Below the pieces are notes generated by a model. The model was not told the origin of the DNA, did not search any database, and saw nothing but the letters and a program-made list of their open reading frames with translations. The position numbers were made by a program, and so were the translations under genes. Below are positions 7,267 to 15,245 of a DNA stretch of 64,000 nucleotides, in pieces. Each line of letters begins with the position of its first letter. Positions within the stretch are counted from its first letter, which is position 1. The stretch covers positions 21,229-85,228 of the forward strand of contig DATBHB010000138.1 in the NCBI GenBank assembly GCA_036557705.1, written 5' to 3'. The stretch is from VAZQ01 sp036557705. Its GTDB lineage: Bacteria > Pseudomonadota > Alphaproteobacteria > Rhizobiales > Xanthobacteraceae.

Positions 7267-9213
7267 CTAAAACGTCAAGCCGATCCTGAATATCTCGATG
7301 GCATAGAAGGCGAGTTCGGCATCGAGGCAGCGCTGGATATTGGCGGCTTTCCGAAATCCGTGCTGCTCGCCTGAGAACAGAAAATAGCCGACCGGATTGC
7401 CTTTGCGCCGGAGCGCCTCGACCATCACTTCAGTCTGACTCGGAGGCACAATCGCGTCTTCGTCGCCCTGAAAGAAGATCACCGGCTTGGCGAGCCGGTC
7501 CACGTGGAAAACCGGCGAGCGCTCGCGATAGCGCGCTTCCTCCTGCGGATACGGGCCGATGAGCCAGTCGAGATAGCGCGATTCGAACTTGTGCGTGTCG
7601 CGCGCTAACGCCGCAGCGTCGCTCACGCCGTAGTAACTGGCGCCGCCCTGGAAAAAATCGCGAAACACGAGTGCGGCGAGCGTGGTGTATCCTCCGGCGC
7701 TGCCGCCGGTAATGACGATGCGGCTCTCGTCGACGGCGTTTTGGGCGGCGAGGAATTTCGCACCATTGACGCAGTCATCGACGTCCACGATGCCCCAGTT
7801 GCCATAGAGCCGCTCCCGATAAGCGCGGCCGAACCCGGTGCTGCCGCCGTAATTAACGTCAAGCACGGCAATGCCGCGGCTGGTCCAGAACTGAATGCCG
7901 AGATTGAGCGTGCTCGAAGCCGCAGACGTCGGCCCGCCATGGCACTTGACGACAAGCGGCGGGTTTTCGCCGTCAGCAGCGGCATAGTCCGGATTGTGCG
8001 GCGGATAGAACAAACCGAACGCCGTGGCCCCGTCCGTTGTCGGAAATTCAACGGGCTTCGGCATTGTCAGATAGTCGGCCAGGTGCAGGTCCGGCTGGTC
8101 GAGAACATTTGTCGCTTTCTTGATGATGCGATGTGGTTCCGAGGCGAGGTCGAGAGCGACGATGCTGACCGGACGATCGGGCGCGCCGGCACGAAATACG
8201 ACGCGGTCGCCGTCGGCCCGTACCGAGCCGAACTCGGTGAACGGGGTCTCGACCGGCCGCAGCGCTTTGCTTTCGAGATCGAGTGCCGCGAGCCGGCCAA
8301 GCCCGGCCGACGAATAGGCGCAGACGATGCGACGGGCGCCCGCCCAGGCATAGGTCGACGCGCCAAACACCCATTGTGGAGCGCCGAATTCGGCCGCCAT
8401 CGGCGCGAGCGGCTCAACCGCGCGAGCGGCGAGATCGAACCGGTACAAGTTCCACCAGTTGCTGCGATCGGATACGAATGAAACCGCAGTGCCGTCGGGT
8501 GACCACTCCGGCTGGAAGATCGATTCTGCCGGGCCGCCGGCAATTATCCGAGTTTCCGCGACTGCTCCTGCCTCGTCGAGTTGCGCCAGATAAAGCGTCG
8601 TGCCGTTCCACGGCATGTTGGGGTGATCCCACGCAATGAAGATCAGCCGGCGTCCATCCGGCGACAACCGCGGCGAAGCGAAAAAATCGTGGCCGCCGAC
8701 AAGGACGCGTCCCGAATGACGTTCTCCTCGGTGCAAATCGACGACAACGATCGTGTTGATCGGTTCTCCGCCGGCAGTGTGATCCTCGCGTACGCCGATC
8801 CACTGTCCTCGCCGGCGATCGATGATGCCGTCGGCAAAACGCCACTGCCGTTCTCGCGCCGGCGGCTCCGGCGTCAGGGCTTCCGGCTGTTGGTCGGCTT
8901 CGCTCTGGCGATAAAGACGTCCATCGGCGAAATTCGAGAAGTAGATAACGCCGTCGGCGACGGTCCAGGCGCCGCCGCCGTATTCGTGCACGCGGGTGCG
9001 AGCATTGTAGGGCTTTGGCGTGATCTCGATCGTCTCAGCGCCGAGCCAATCCGCGCGCATCACGACGTTGCGCCCTTGCTCCTGTGGCCGTCCTTCGAGC
9101 CAATAGATCTTTCCGTCGTCGACCCGCGCCTCCGCGAGCCCGATGGATTGCGCCACGATGAGATCGGAAGTGATCGGCGATTTCCAGGAGCCGTAGGGCG
9201 CAATTGTTGGCAT
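7267..9213 (-). CDS. S9-family peptidase (acylaminoacyl-peptidase / dipeptidyl aminopeptidase type)
   Basis: 648 residues. The N-terminal ~370 residues form a WD/beta-propeller-like part (repeats such as GGHDFFASPRLSPDGRRLIF and IFQPEWSPDGTAVSFVSDRS). The C-terminal alpha/beta hydrolase domain has the nucleophile Ser505 in GGSAGG, Asp586 in GDEDAIVPP and His618 in GEQHGF, the full S9 triad. It should cleave short peptides or acyl-peptides in the cytoplasm, as there is no signal peptide. It lies 21 bases downstream of the gamma-glutamyltranspeptidase gene on the same strand, so both probably form one unit processing small peptides. Confidence 0.85.
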   Translation of the reverse strand: MPTIAPYGSWKSPITSDLIVAQSIGLAEARVDDGKIYWLEGRPQEQGRNVVMRADWLGAETIEITPKPYNARTRVHEYGGGAWTVADGVIYFSNFADGRLYRQSEADQQPEALTPEPPARERQWRFADGIIDRRRGQWIGVREDHTAGGEPINTIVVVDLHRGERHSGRVLVGGHDFFASPRLSPDGRRLIFIAWDHPNMPWNGTTLYLAQLDEAGAVAETRIIAGGPAESIFQPEWSPDGTAVSFVSDRSNWWNLYRFDLAARAVEPLAPMAAEFGAPQWVFGASTYAWAGARRIVCAYSSAGLGRLAALDLESKALRPVETPFTEFGSVRADGDRVVFRAGAPDRPVSIVALDLASEPHRIIKKATNVLDQPDLHLADYLTMPKPVEFPTTDGATAFGLFYPPHNPDYAAADGENPPLVVKCHGGPTSAASSTLNLGIQFWTSRGIAVLDVNYGGSTGFGRAYRERLYGNWGIVDVDDCVNGAKFLAAQNAVDESRIVITGGSAGGYTTLAALVFRDFFQGGASYYGVSDAAALARDTHKFESRYLDWLIGPYPQEEARYRERSPVFHVDRLAKPVIFFQGDEDAIVPPSQTEVMVEALRRKGNPVGYFLFSGEQHGFRKAANIQRCLDAELAFYAIEIFRIGLTF

Positions 9214-9234
9214 GAATGGACCGCGAGCCCCTCG

Positions 9235-11094
9235 TCATCGGCCAGCGGCGTAATTTTGCATGCCGCGGGGATTGGCGGCGGCGCGGCGGCGGCGGCCGTC
9301 GCGCGCGGCAGCCGTGAGCCGGCCTTCCGACCAATCGGCCTCCACCTCGACGATATGGCCGCGGCGGCGAAGCTCCTTGATCGTATCGGCCGGAAGCCTT
9401 GCTTCGACCACCAGGACGCCGGGCCTCGCCTCGCGCGGCCAGAACGAAGACGCGAAATGCTCGGAATGCCAGGCCGGCGTGTCGATTGCTTCCTGGAGGT
9501 TCATCCCGGCATGCACGTGGCGGAGGAAGAATTGCGCCGTCCACTGATCCTGCTGGTCGCCGCCGGGCGTGCCCCAGGCGAGGTAGGGCTGGCCGTCGCG
9601 CAACGCCATGGTGGGCGTGAGCGTGGTGCGCGGGCGCTTGCCGGGCGCCAGCGCATTGGGATGGCCGTCTTCGAGCCAGAACTGCTGGGCGCGGGTGCCA
9701 AGGCAGAAGCCAAGCTCCGGAACGACCGGCGAGGATTGCAGCCAGCCGCCCGACGGCGTGGCCGAGACCATGTTGCCCTCGCGGTCGATGATGTCGAAAT
9801 GCACGGTATCGCCGCGCATCAGGCCGGAGCGTTCGAGGGCCGCGGCCTCGACGGCAACCGCCGGTTCGTCGCCATGCGTCCACGGCGTGCGCCCGACCGT
9901 CGGCTCGCCGGCTCCGTCTGCGAGGGAGGCGCCCGCGCTCCCTGCGGTGCGGATCGCAAGCTGCTTGCCAAATCCGGGAATAATGCCGGGCCGCTGCTCG
10001 AGCGAAGCCTGCCTGCCAACGAGCCCCCGGCGCTGGTCGTTGTAACGATCGGAGAGCAGCGTCTCGCCCGGCACGGCGGTAAAATCGGGATCGCCATAAA
10101 ATGTATCGCGATCCGCAAAAGCGAGCTTCGAACATTCCACCACGGTATGGATGAAGTCGGCGCTCATCACATCGGCGCCGTCGAGATCGAATCCTTTGAG
10201 CAAAGCGAGCTGTTGCAGCATCACCGGGCCCTGGCTCCAGAATGAGCCTTTGCACACGGTATAGCGGCCGTACTCGTAGGTCACCGGCGGCTCGATCCGC
10301 GGCTGCCAGCGCGCCATGTCGTCGGCCGTGAGCGCGCCGCGATGCCGCCGCCCGCTGGTGTCCATCACGTCCTGGGTGCGGCAAAAACGGTCCACCGCTT
10401 CGGCCACAAAGCCGTTCGACCACATGGCGCGTGCGCGCTCGATCTGTTTGACGCGATCGCCGCCGACGGACTCCGCCTCGCGCAGGATACGCGCATAGGT
10501 CGCGGCAAGCGCCGGATTGGCGAACAGGGTGCCGGGCGCCGGCACTTTGTTGCCGGGCAGATAGACCGCCGCGGATGTCGGCCAATGCTCACGAAACAGG
10601 TCGGCAACGGTTGCAATCGTGGCGCTGGCGCGCTCGACCAGGGGCTGGCCCTCCTGCGCATAGCCGATCGCCGGGCGTAGCACCTCGCCAAGCGGCATGG
10701 TGCCGTAGTCGCGCAAGAGCAGCATCCAGGTTTCGAAGGTGCCGGGCACGCAGGCGGCAAGGAGCCCGGTACCGGGAACGAGGTCGAGCCCAAGGGCGCG
10801 ATAATGCGCCATCGTCGCGCCCGCCGGCGCCGGCCCCTGCCCGCAGATCACCTCGACCCTGCCTTTGCGCACGTCGTACACGATCACAGGAACGTCGCCG
10901 CCCGGCCCGTTGAGATGCGGCTCGACCACCTGCAAGGTGAAGGCGGCGGCGACTGCGGCATCGAAGGCGTTGCCGCCTTTTTCGAGCATCGCCATGCCGA
11001 CCGCGGTCGCGATCCAGTGCGTGGAAGCGACCACCCCGAACGTGCCTTCGATCTCGGGCCGGGTGGTAAACGGATTGGGATTGACGTTCTTCAT
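9235..11094 (-). CDS. Gamma-glutamyltranspeptidase family protein (Ntn hydrolase)
   Basis: 619 residues with the family landmarks: GGNAFDAAVAAAFTLQVVEP near residue 40, RPAIGYAQEGQPL near 140, and the autoprocessing site with the catalytic Thr430 in GDTVHFDIIDREGNMVSATP, followed by PGKRPRTTLTPTM and WGTPGGDQQDQW. Cleavage before Thr430 would give ~45- and ~20-kDa subunits. The family transfers or hydrolyses gamma-glutamyl groups; relatives hydrolyse cephalosporins or other amides, so the exact substrate is open. No signal peptide is visible, unlike the periplasmic glutathione-degrading enzymes. The usual GDTTHF is GDTVHF here. It is followed closely by the S9 peptidase gene. Confidence 0.85.
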   Translation of the reverse strand: MKNVNPNPFTTRPEIEGTFGVVASTHWIATAVGMAMLEKGGNAFDAAVAAAFTLQVVEPHLNGPGGDVPVIVYDVRKGRVEVICGQGPAPAGATMAHYRALGLDLVPGTGLLAACVPGTFETWMLLLRDYGTMPLGEVLRPAIGYAQEGQPLVERASATIATVADLFREHWPTSAAVYLPGNKVPAPGTLFANPALAATYARILREAESVGGDRVKQIERARAMWSNGFVAEAVDRFCRTQDVMDTSGRRHRGALTADDMARWQPRIEPPVTYEYGRYTVCKGSFWSQGPVMLQQLALLKGFDLDGADVMSADFIHTVVECSKLAFADRDTFYGDPDFTAVPGETLLSDRYNDQRRGLVGRQASLEQRPGIIPGFGKQLAIRTAGSAGASLADGAGEPTVGRTPWTHGDEPAVAVEAAALERSGLMRGDTVHFDIIDREGNMVSATPSGGWLQSSPVVPELGFCLGTRAQQFWLEDGHPNALAPGKRPRTTLTPTMALRDGQPYLAWGTPGGDQQDQWTAQFFLRHVHAGMNLQEAIDTPAWHSEHFASSFWPREARPGVLVVEARLPADTIKELRRRGHIVEVEADWSEGRLTAAARDGRRRRAAANPRGMQNYAAGR

Positions 11095-11145
11095 GGGGGG
11101 ATCGGGGGATATGGCTGCGCGCTGCGCGGAGGGAACCGCATCATG

Positions 11146-11222
11146 CTAGTGTGGCGGTTCAGAAGTCCGCATCATTCTTGCGGCGAGTCCAACATGCGGA
11201 CTTCTGAACCAAAGCCACACTA
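11146..11222. repeat. Palindromic element, CTAGTGT family, copy 1
   Basis: A 77-base element starting CTAGTGT and ending ACACTA. The left arm (GGTTCAGAAGTCCGCAT) pairs perfectly with the right arm (ATGCGGACTTCTGAACC), and the outer AGTGTGGC pairs with GCCACACT across a three-base AAA bulge. The ~20-base loop contains TCTTGCGGC. It sits between the transpeptidase start and a glycosyltransferase gene. Confidence 0.7.
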
Positions 11223-11235
11223 CATCAATAAGTTG

Positions 11236-11310
11236 CTAGTGTCCTTCGATTCCGAAGTTCGCAAACGAGGGTGCCGCACAATGAAGCGAACTTCGGAATC
11301 GGGACACTAG
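11236..11310. repeat. Palindromic element, CTAGTGT family, copy 2 (inverted)
   Basis: A 75-base element bounded by CTAGTGTCC and GGGACACTAG, with arms GATTCCGAAGTTCGC and GCGAACTTCGGAATC. Read on the minus strand it aligns along its whole length with copy 1, including the asymmetric bulge and a GCGGC-containing loop. The stem bases differ in a compensated way. The two copies are 13 bases apart in opposite orientation. Confidence 0.7.
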
Positions 11311-11344
11311 CATTGCCGCAGGAACCGGAAAAGTTGGGGTAGCG

Positions 11345-12250
11345 GTGAATCGATTTTGCATTCTCTCAGGTTGCGATGCTGGATATTATCGTTTTTTGAC
11401 CGGCCTCCTGAAATCGCTCGAAGATCTGCGCGCCGACAAGGTGGTGATCGATTTTGGGCTGACACCGGATCAGCTGGCTGCGCTGGCCAGTAGCCCAAAC
11501 GTCAAAGTCGTTCGCTTCACCTATCCGTATGACTTTCCTGCCAAGCGACAGGCGGGAGCGGTCATGCCTGGATTCGGCGCAATGCTCGCCCGGCCTTATC
11601 TGAATGAGTTTTCCAAAGACTACGAAGTGGCCCTATGGCTCGATGCAGACGTATGGGTACAGGATCCGCAGGCGATCGAGATGTTGGTGAGCGAAGCGGC
11701 TCGCTTCGGTATCGCTGCAGTACCTGAAATCGATCGATCCTATTTCAAATTCGTCGGGGGGCAGCACGTTTGGAATCTCGAAGCACAGGTAACCGAGCGC
11801 ATATTCGGTCGCGAGATAGCCGGCAAGATGTATCTGGTGCCGACCTTCAACGTCGGCGTACTGGCCATCCGATCGGATTCGCCGGTGTGGAACACTTGGC
11901 GGCAATATCTGCAAAAAGGGCTTTTGCGCATCTCTGCCATTGACGGTCACACACGCTGCGTCGAACAGATTGCCTTCAACTTCGTAACCAGACTCGGCAA
12001 CCTGGCCGTTCGATCCTTTCCAGCCACATTCAATTGGCTGGTGTGCCTCGGACGCCCCGCCTGGGACGCGCAGCGCCGGCTGCTGGTAGAACCCAGCCCG
12101 CCCTATGAGAGTCTGAAGCTGGTGCACTTATCGACGCATGTACTCGATCGTATTGGGTCGCTTGCGTGCGTCAACAGCGATAAAGACGAGCAGGTCTCGA
12201 CCTCCCTCGACTTCTTTTCGATCAAGGCGCTTCGCGATCGGGAAATGTAA
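11345..12250 (+). CDS. Glycosyltransferase-like protein (GT-A fold)
   Basis: 301 residues starting at GTG 11345 (MNRFCILSGCDAGYYRFLTG). The core has LWLDADVWVQDP (residues ~97-108), a DxD-type metal/nucleotide-sugar site, and FNVGVLAIRSDSPVW, typical of GT-A glycosyltransferases of the GT8-like or nucleotide-diphospho-sugar group. There is no signal peptide or membrane helix. It probably adds a sugar to a polysaccharide or lipid-linked precursor, in keeping with the export permease and sugar-phosphate transferase genes a few kb away. Donor and acceptor are unknown. Confidence 0.65.
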   Translation: MNRFCILSGCDAGYYRFLTGLLKSLEDLRADKVVIDFGLTPDQLAALASSPNVKVVRFTYPYDFPAKRQAGAVMPGFGAMLARPYLNEFSKDYEVALWLDADVWVQDPQAIEMLVSEAARFGIAAVPEIDRSYFKFVGGQHVWNLEAQVTERIFGREIAGKMYLVPTFNVGVLAIRSDSPVWNTWRQYLQKGLLRISAIDGHTRCVEQIAFNFVTRLGNLAVRSFPATFNWLVCLGRPAWDAQRRLLVEPSPPYESLKLVHLSTHVLDRIGSLACVNSDKDEQVSTSLDFFSIKALRDREM

Positions 12251-12276
12251 GCGGCGAAACCCAGTCTAGCATTATT

Positions 12277-12445
12277 GCGTCAGAAACATCGTAGGGTGGG
12301 CAACGGCGCCTTCTCCGATGCCGACCGCGTGGGCAAAATCGCGCCGGGCGCCCATAGCGCGTTGAAGACGCGCGTAAACGCGCGGATGGCCCACGCTGTC
12401 AGGCGCTGCCACGCGATTTTGCCCACCCTACGGTGTTTGTGACGC
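12277..12445. repeat. REP-type palindromic element (GTAGGGTGGGCAA family)
   Basis: Begins GCGTCAGAAACATCGTAGGGTGGGCAA and ends in the near-perfect inverted copy TTGCCCACCCTACGGTGTTTGTGACGC. The inverted arms therefore extend beyond the family's usual GTAGGG/CCCTAC boundary by about 14 bases on each side. The interior holds smaller hairpins and a nested 38-bp element at 12352-12389. Confidence 0.75.
12352..12389. repeat. Nested mini-palindrome, copy 1
   Basis: A 38-base sequence running from CCATAGCGCGTTGAAGACG to GCGTAAACGCGCGGATGG. Copies occur at 18216-18254, 53902-53939 and, inverted, at 59696-59735, each inside a larger repeat. Confidence 0.65.
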
Positions 12446-12476
12446 AGTAAGGCTGGTTGGGCGCAAACGCGCCAGC

Positions 12477-13397
12477 CTATAACTGTTGCGCCGCAAACGT
12501 GTTGCAGGCGCCGACCGATCCCTGGGTGACGCCGGTATTGAACCAGCGCTGCCGCTGGGCGGCGCTGCCATGGGTGAAGCTGTCGGGCACGACCCGGCCC
12601 TGCGCTCGGCGCTGAAGAGTATCGTCGCCGATCGCTGCGGCAGTCCGCAGCGCCGCCTCGACGTCGCCCGGTTCGAGAAGATCCCAGCGGTCGTTCGATT
12701 TCTTGGCCCATACACCGGCGAGGCAATCCGCCTGCAGCTCGACCCTTACCTGGATGCGGTTTGCGTCAGCGCGGTCGCCGGCGGCCTGTTGCGCGCTGTG
12801 CGCGCGGGTCAGGATGCCGAGTTCGTCCTGAACGTGGTGACCCACTTCATGGGCGATGACATAGGCCTGCGAGAATCTGCACGCCTTGCCTTCACAGCCG
12901 CGAAAGCGCGTCTGGATCTCCTGGAAGAATTCGGTATCGAGATAAATCTTCTTGTCCGACGGGCAATAGAACGGCCCCATGGCGCTTTGCGCCAGTCCGC
13001 AGCCGGCCCGCGTGACGCCGCTGAAAAGGACGAGGCCGGGCGGATGATAGGTTTTGCCGTCCGCGGCGAAGATCGCTTTCCAGACGACTTCGGTGCTGCC
13101 GAGGATTCGCGACACGAACCGACCGGTTTCGTCGCTCGGCGCGCCGACTTTCCCCGGCTGCGCCGGCCTCTGGATTTCCGGCTGCTGCTGGCGCGACACC
13201 ATTTCGGCGCCGCCGATGAGCAGCCGCGGATCGATGCCGAGCGCCCAGCCGATGAGCCCGAGCACCACGATGGTACCGATGCCCAATCCGCCGCCGCGGC
13301 CGATCGGAAAACCGCCGCCGCCAAATCCGCCGCCGAAACCGCCTTGGCCGCGGCGATCCTCGATGTTTCCGCTCTCCGGCAATTCGTCGTCACGCAT
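12477..13397 (-). CDS. Neutral zinc metallopeptidase (YpfJ family)
   Basis: 306 residues from ATG 13397, which follows CAGGAG. Layout: a Gly-rich N-terminus (RGQGGFGGGFGGGGFPIGRG), one membrane helix (GIGTIVVLGLIGWALGI, residues ~39-56), and a domain with four spaced Cys and the zinc site HEVGHH at about residue 180, the signature of the YpfJ/zinc_peptidase family. A downstream Glu (RVELQADCLAGVWA) is the probable third ligand. The catalytic domain should face the periplasm. Substrates of this family are unknown. It is a single gene, divergent from ccrM. Confidence 0.85.
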   Translation of the reverse strand: MRDDELPESGNIEDRRGQGGFGGGFGGGGFPIGRGGGLGIGTIVVLGLIGWALGIDPRLLIGGAEMVSRQQQPEIQRPAQPGKVGAPSDETGRFVSRILGSTEVVWKAIFAADGKTYHPPGLVLFSGVTRAGCGLAQSAMGPFYCPSDKKIYLDTEFFQEIQTRFRGCEGKACRFSQAYVIAHEVGHHVQDELGILTRAHSAQQAAGDRADANRIQVRVELQADCLAGVWAKKSNDRWDLLEPGDVEAALRTAAAIGDDTLQRRAQGRVVPDSFTHGSAAQRQRWFNTGVTQGSVGACNTFAAQQL

Positions 13398-13555
13398 GGC
13401 ACAAGCTCCTGACGATCGCCGATGTGAACGCACGTCGCCGGCCCTGAATACCGTGTCCTGGCGATCACAACCCGGCTGGCTGCATCAATATATATCCCGA
13501 TACTCTCTCGCGCCAATTCGCGCCGCGCATTCGTGCCGCGCAATCGGCGCCGCGA

Positions 13556-13570
13556 TTAATGCGATTTTTA
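13556..13570 (+). promoter_or_regulatory. Candidate CtrA-binding site upstream of ccrM
   Basis: TTAA-TGCGATT-TTTA differs by one base from the CtrA consensus TTAA-N7-TTAA. It ends about 80 bases before the ccrM start. In Caulobacter and several rhizobia, CtrA drives ccrM transcription late in the cell cycle. Assignment rests on consensus and position only. Confidence 0.4.
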
Positions 13571-13630
13571 CCTTGGCGCGTCATCATCGATCTGTCGGTT
13601 GCAGGTCCCGCGTCGCCGACTGCGTCGCCT

Positions 13631-13649
13631 GAGTCAGAGTTGTTGAGTC
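13631..13649 (+). promoter_or_regulatory. Two GANTC methylation sites in the ccrM leader
   Basis: GAGTC occurs at 13631-13635 and 13645-13649, the second directly abutting the ATG at 13650. GANTC is the target of the CcrM enzyme encoded here. In Caulobacter the methylation state of GANTC sites in the ccrM leader turns the gene down after replication, so self-regulation is plausible. Confidence 0.55.
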
Positions 13650-14780
13650 ATGGTTGTGTCGCAACGCGGGGCGTCCGTCAGGGCGCCCCGCGCAGCTTCC
13701 GAGTCCCGCGCTGCCGCACGTGTCGTCACCGGCGACTGCATCGCCGAGATGGCGAAACTCGAGGCCGCCTCGATCGATCTTGTCTTCGCGGATCCTCCTT
13801 ACAATCTCCAGCTTCAAGGCGACCTCAAGCGTCCCGACGATTCGCGCGTCGATGCCGTTGACGACGACTGGGACAAATTCTCGAGCTTTGCCGCCTATGA
13901 CGATTTCACCCGCGCCTGGCTCGCCGCCTGCCGGCGAGTGATGAAGCCCGGCGCGACGCTGTGGGTAATCGGCTCCTATCACAACATCTTTCGCGTGGGC
14001 AGTATCCTCCAGGATCTCGGATTCTGGATTCTCAACGACGTGGTATGGCGCAAATCCAATCCGATGCCGAATTTCCGCGGCCGCCGCTTTACCAATGCGC
14101 ATGAAACGCTGATCTGGGCGGCGCGCGATGCGAAAGCGCGCTACACGTTCAATTACGAAGCCTTGAAGGCCGGCAACGACGGCGTGCAGGTCCGCTCCGA
14201 CTGGACGTTTGCGCTCTGCACCGGGGAGGAGCGGCTCAAAACCCCCGACGGCAGAAAACTTCATCCGACGCAGAAACCGGAAGCGCTGCTGGCCCGCGTC
14301 ATTCTCGCTTCATCGCGCCCCGATGCCCTCGTCCTCGATCCGTTTTGCGGCACCGGCACCACCGGCGCGGTGGCGAGGCGGCTCGCTCGCCGCTTCATCG
14401 GCTTCGAGCGCGAGGCATCTTATGCGACGGCCGCGGAAAAACGCATTGCCGCAGTCGAGCCGCTGGACGAGACCTGTCTCGCGCCGTTCATGACGCCGCG
14501 CGAGGCGCCGCGCGTTCCCTTCTCGACGCTGATCGAGCGCGGGCTTGTCCCCGCCGGAGCGCGGCTCGTCGATGCCGGGCGCCGCCACGCGGCGCTGGTG
14601 CGCCCCGATGGCGCGATTGCCTTCGGGGCGACCGTCGGTTCGATCCACCGCATCGGCGCGCTTGCGCAGGGGCTGGAAGCCTGCAACGGCTGGGCATTCT
14701 GGCATCTCGAAACGCCGCGCGGACTCGTTCCGATCGATGCGCTGCGCGCGGAAATCCGGGCCGAGATGGGCGTGGCGTAG
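13650..14780 (+). CDS. ccrM: Cell-cycle DNA adenine methyltransferase CcrM (GANTC)
   Basis: 376 residues. Order of motifs: catalytic motif FADPPYNLQLQGDLKRPD near residue 46, then the highly characteristic WVIGSYHNIFRVG, WRKSNPMPNFRGRRFTNAHE, HPTQKPEALL and the AdoMet motif DPFCGTGTTGAVARRL. Catalytic motif first and AdoMet motif last marks a beta-class N6-adenine methyltransferase. The C-terminal ~85 residues (RVPFSTLIERGLV, then GSIHRIGALAQGLEACNGW) form the CcrM-specific DNA-recognition tail. It methylates the adenine in GANTC and controls cell-cycle transcription. Where most relatives have DPFFGTGT, this has DPFCGTGT. The start is the first ATG, but a slightly later start cannot be excluded. 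Confidence 0.93.
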   Translation: MVVSQRGASVRAPRAASESRAAARVVTGDCIAEMAKLEAASIDLVFADPPYNLQLQGDLKRPDDSRVDAVDDDWDKFSSFAAYDDFTRAWLAACRRVMKPGATLWVIGSYHNIFRVGSILQDLGFWILNDVVWRKSNPMPNFRGRRFTNAHETLIWAARDAKARYTFNYEALKAGNDGVQVRSDWTFALCTGEERLKTPDGRKLHPTQKPEALLARVILASSRPDALVLDPFCGTGTTGAVARRLARRFIGFEREASYATAAEKRIAAVEPLDETCLAPFMTPREAPRVPFSTLIERGLVPAGARLVDAGRRHAALVRPDGAIAFGATVGSIHRIGALAQGLEACNGWAFWHLETPRGLVPIDALRAEIRAEMGVA

Positions 14781-14890
14781 TCAGATGTCGGAGGACAGAT
14801 GTCCGATATCAGATATCAGATGTCAGATGTCAGACCCTCCACCTGTTGCCCGTCATCCGACATTCGATCTCCGACGTCTGACATCTGACC
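14781..14890. repeat. Degenerate TCAGATGTC repeats with an inverted pair
   Basis: Starting immediately after the ccrM stop, TCAGATGTC-like units recur five times. CAGATGTCAGAC (14824-14835) is matched by GTCTGACATCTG (14876-14887), a perfect 12-bp inverted repeat with a 40-base centre. It might act as a 3' hairpin. Similar GGACAGA-type repeats follow the DUF2336 gene near 41175. Confidence 0.5.
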
Positions 14891-15245
14891 TGCGATACTC
14901 GTCCTGCCAATACCACGGCACGAAAATCTCGATGAAATCGTTCTTGCCGGCCTGCGCCGTCGCGTCAGGTACGTGCTACCGCATTTTTTTCAGATGATGC
15001 CGAAAGCGATACCGAGCTTTTGCTGCAACCAGCGTCCACTCGGTGTCCCGGCCGGGCGTCGGGGTCGTTTTTTCGGCGGCAAAAACGAAAACGCCCGGCG
15101 GCCAAACCTGGCTCCGGGCGCAATTCGACGTAACCATGTGTAACGTACACAACGCGGCACGGCGCGGTCAACCGTTAGTTTGGTTTCGGTACCGTGTTTT
15201 TGCAAACGGTACTGAAAATGATCCCGAGGACCGCAACGACGGGGA
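14891..15245. other. Gene-free stretch between ccrM and the export permease
   Basis: No convincing coding frame. It contains short palindromes (for example the ACGGTAC / GTACCGT pair near 15188-15213) that could form the end of the permease transcript on the minus strand. No T-run typical of an intrinsic terminator was seen. Confidence 0.35.

Noticed and set aside
8581..10245. 554-residue frame on the plus strand
   Set aside because: Antisense to the peptidase and transpeptidase genes, whose motifs are unambiguous.
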